A DNA stretch of 22,860 bases from Bacilli bacterium. Its GTDB lineage: Bacteria; Bacillota_I; Bacilli_A; RFN20; CAG-288. The stretch's first letter is position 1; each line of letters starts with the position of its first letter. The translations under genes were made by a program, and so were the position numbers. Of this stretch, positions 21,696 to 22,860 are shown one piece after another. Below the pieces are notes generated by a model, which was not told the origin of the DNA, searched no databases, and saw only the letters and a list, made by a program, of their open reading frames with translations. The DNA is taken from the NCBI GenBank assembly GCA_022774485.1, contig JALFLX010000021.1, positions 1 to 22,860 on the forward strand. Direction: 5' to 3'.

Positions 21696-22496
21696 CTATA
21701 AATTTTCTTCTATGAACTTTGCAAGCCCATCATTTTCATTGGTGTCTAATAGGGTATAATTCTCTTTTCTGATCTCTTCTTTTGAATTGCCCATCAAAAG
21801 CGGAAGACCGACCTCATCTAAGAACGGAACATCGACTTCGGTATCTCCGGCGCCGATTGATTTTTTTAAATCGATGGAAAGAAGTTCAGCAGCTTTGAGG
21901 ATACCGGTTCTTTTGTTGGATCCGATCGGAAGAACTTCTAAGAAGTCAGGATGGGTATAGACAGCTTCAATTCCTTGGATGCCCTTTAGTCTCTTTTTGA
22001 TTTCAGCGAGAATCTCAATTTCACCGATAAACATCAGTTTGGAGAGTTTTCTTCCTCTGAGCTCATCTTTTGAGGAGAAGAGAATATCCGGTGCAAAACC
22101 TACCACGTTTATCTCATAGATGGTGTGAGGATCACTGATATTGTTTGCATACCAAAAGAAGGGATCATATGCGTTGATGGAGACTTTGTCAGCATAGAGA
22201 GAAAAGACACGGTCTAAGACTTCATCTAAAATATCACCTTCTAACGAAGGACCTTGATAGAGAAGCTTTCCATTCTGCATGATTGCGTTGCCGTTTAATG
22301 TGATCAGGGTATCTTCGGCACCGAGTTCTTTTTGAATTCCTCTCATCGCCTTTTCACTTCTTCCCGAGATGAGATAAAGAGGCATCGGAAGTTGTCTCAT
22401 CGCGTTAATTGTTCTTTCGTGAAGCTTTGATTTTCTATCGAGTAATGTGCCGTCAATATCAGAGAAAAAAGCTTGATAATCAGATAAGTTGATCAT
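21696..22496 (-). CDS. Cof-type HAD-IIB sugar-phosphate phosphatase
   Basis: This 266-residue protein is a subfamily IIB HAD phosphatase of the Cof/YidA group, which removes phosphate from sugar phosphates, nucleotides or cofactors. Motif I is FFSDIDGTLLD (nucleophile D13, acid D15), motif II is LISGRSEKA, and motif IV is GAGDTEVDVPFLDEVG. An alpha/beta cap occupies about residues 80-190. Cof proteins usually have an NKGxAL loop; here it is NKRTGILKA. ATG 22496 follows an AAGGAAA site; the upstream start at 22529 would overlap the promoter. The neighbour on the same strand is a phosphoglucomutase, so a role in sugar phosphate metabolism is possible. Length and motifs are normal. Confidence 0.9.
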   Translation of the reverse strand: MINLSDYQAFFSDIDGTLLDRKSKLHERTINAMRQLPMPLYLISGRSEKAMRGIQKELGAEDTLITLNGNAIMQNGKLLYQGPSLEGDILDEVLDRVFSLYADKVSINAYDPFFWYANNISDPHTIYEINVVGFAPDILFSSKDELRGRKLSKLMFIGEIEILAEIKKRLKGIQGIEAVYTHPDFLEVLPIGSNKRTGILKAAELLSIDLKKSIGAGDTEVDVPFLDEVGLPLLMGNSKEEIRKENYTLLDTNENDGLAKFIEENL

Positions 22497-22519
22497 AGTG
22501 TTTCCTTCTTTCGCATAAC

Positions 22520-22528
22520 ATTGTACCA
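22520..22528 (-). promoter_or_regulatory. Extended -10 promoter of the Cof-type phosphatase
   Basis: On the minus strand TGG-TACAAT (22528-22520) is an extended -10 box with five of six matches. The -35 region overlaps the preceding terminator and matches poorly, as is common for extended -10 promoters. Expected start near 22513, about 17 bases before ATG. Confidence 0.55.
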
Positions 22529-22530
22529 CT

Positions 22531-22561
22531 GAAAAAGGAAGAGAGCGTTTTGCTCTCTTCC
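22531..22561 (-). terminator. Terminator of the phosphoglucomutase gene
   Basis: GGAAGAGAGC / GCTCTCTTCC form a perfect 10-bp stem with a 5-base loop, followed on the minus strand by five T. It lies 11 bases after the stop codon. Confidence 0.95.
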
Positions 22562-22572
22562 GATTTTTCTCA

Positions 22573-22860
22573 TTACGCTTTGATGAGTCCTCTCATCTCT
22601 TCTTGCATCGCTTTGATTTTTTCATCTAAGCCGTCAGCCCGATCTTTCTGAGCGTAATAATACACTTTGACTTTCGGTTCTGTGCCAGAGGGACGGATGG
22701 TGATGGTGGAGCCATCTTCATATCCGAACTTCAAGACATTCGAGGTCGGAAGATCGATGTGTTCTATCGCGCCGTGACGATAGGTCTCATGGGACTGATA
22801 ATCAGAGACGAAGGCGAATTCATCTTTCTTTTCGTTGAGCATGTCTCTCATCTTCTTCAT
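22573..22860 (-). CDS. pgcA: Phosphoglucomutase/phosphomannomutase, C-terminal part (5' end outside window)
   Basis: Alpha-D-phosphohexomutases interconvert glucose-1-phosphate and glucose-6-phosphate (or mannose equivalents) through a phosphoserine. Only the last 95 residues are visible. They include LPTSNVLKFGYEDGSTITIRPSGTEPKVKVYY, in which RPSGTEPK is the phosphate-binding loop of domain 4. The spacing and the LPxSNVLKF lead-in match PgcA-type phosphoglucomutase better than GlmM. The frame is open to the window edge, so the ATG at 22860 is an internal methionine and not the start; the catalytic serine and metal loop lie outside. The downstream terminator is strong. Confidence 0.85.
   Translation of the reverse strand: MKKMRDMLNEKKDEFAFVSDYQSHETYRHGAIEHIDLPTSNVLKFGYEDGSTITIRPSGTEPKVKVYYYAQKDRADGLDEKIKAMQEEMRGLIKA

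Noticed and set aside
1..22860. Mycoplasma-type code with TGA as tryptophan
   Set aside because: TGA ends several full-length genes and tryptophan is always TGG in the genes read.
1..22860. tRNA or rRNA genes
   Set aside because: No cloverleaf or ribosomal RNA segment was seen on either strand.

Overview
The window reads as chromosomal DNA of a low-to-moderate G+C Firmicute, most likely a gut-type lineage near Erysipelotrichia or other Mollicutes-related Bacilli. The reasons are the rnhB-dprA-topA-xerC gene order, CdaA, strong AGGAGG-type ribosome sites, many AGA and TTA codons, and the protein families present. TGA ends dprA, topA, hlyIII, cdaA and the ABC ATPase gene, and tryptophan is TGG, so the standard bacterial code is used and not the Mycoplasma code. 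The species assignment is inference only.

Left part (1-9529, all plus strand). The 3' end of rnhB is followed by a hairpin that overlaps the ribosome site of dprA. A consensus promoter then drives a tightly overlapping operon topA - hlyIII - xerC - HAD phosphatase. Next come cdaA (c-di-AMP synthase) with a UUCG-loop terminator, deoD with a hairpin between its ribosome site and start codon, a NERD-like membrane-anchored protein whose nuclease residues look lost, and an unknown five- or six-pass membrane protein.

Middle (9530-13129). A membrane-bound Xre-type regulator and an unknown 252-residue protein lie on the minus strand. The unknown gene is divergent from guaA, and their -35 boxes touch; its start may be leaderless. 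Downstream of guaA lies a decayed RelB/DinJ antitoxin with two in-frame stops.

Accessory stretch and importer (13113-19844). An AAA/DUF4143 ATPase gene is preceded by two 38-bp repeats that bracket its likely promoter. An AT-rich 380-bp region with helically spaced TTGYAAR words leads into a three-gene ABC importer: lipoprotein receptor, fused double permease, and an ATPase with a helical insert of about 120 residues between the Q-loop and the signature motif. An internal hairpin after the receptor gene probably sets the receptor in excess.

Right end (19845-22860). A twice-frameshifted DUF2871 pseudogene is followed by an intact IS1595-family insertion sequence (20438-21655) with 25-bp inverted ends and an 8-bp target duplication. 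It sits inside an AT palindrome that probably served as a shared terminator. A Cof-type HAD phosphatase and the C-terminal end of a phosphoglucomutase gene, both minus strand, close the window.

The most novel-looking material is the importer with the enlarged ATPase, the degenerate NERD protein, the repeat-bracketed DUF4143 promoter, and several unusual translation-start arrangements.
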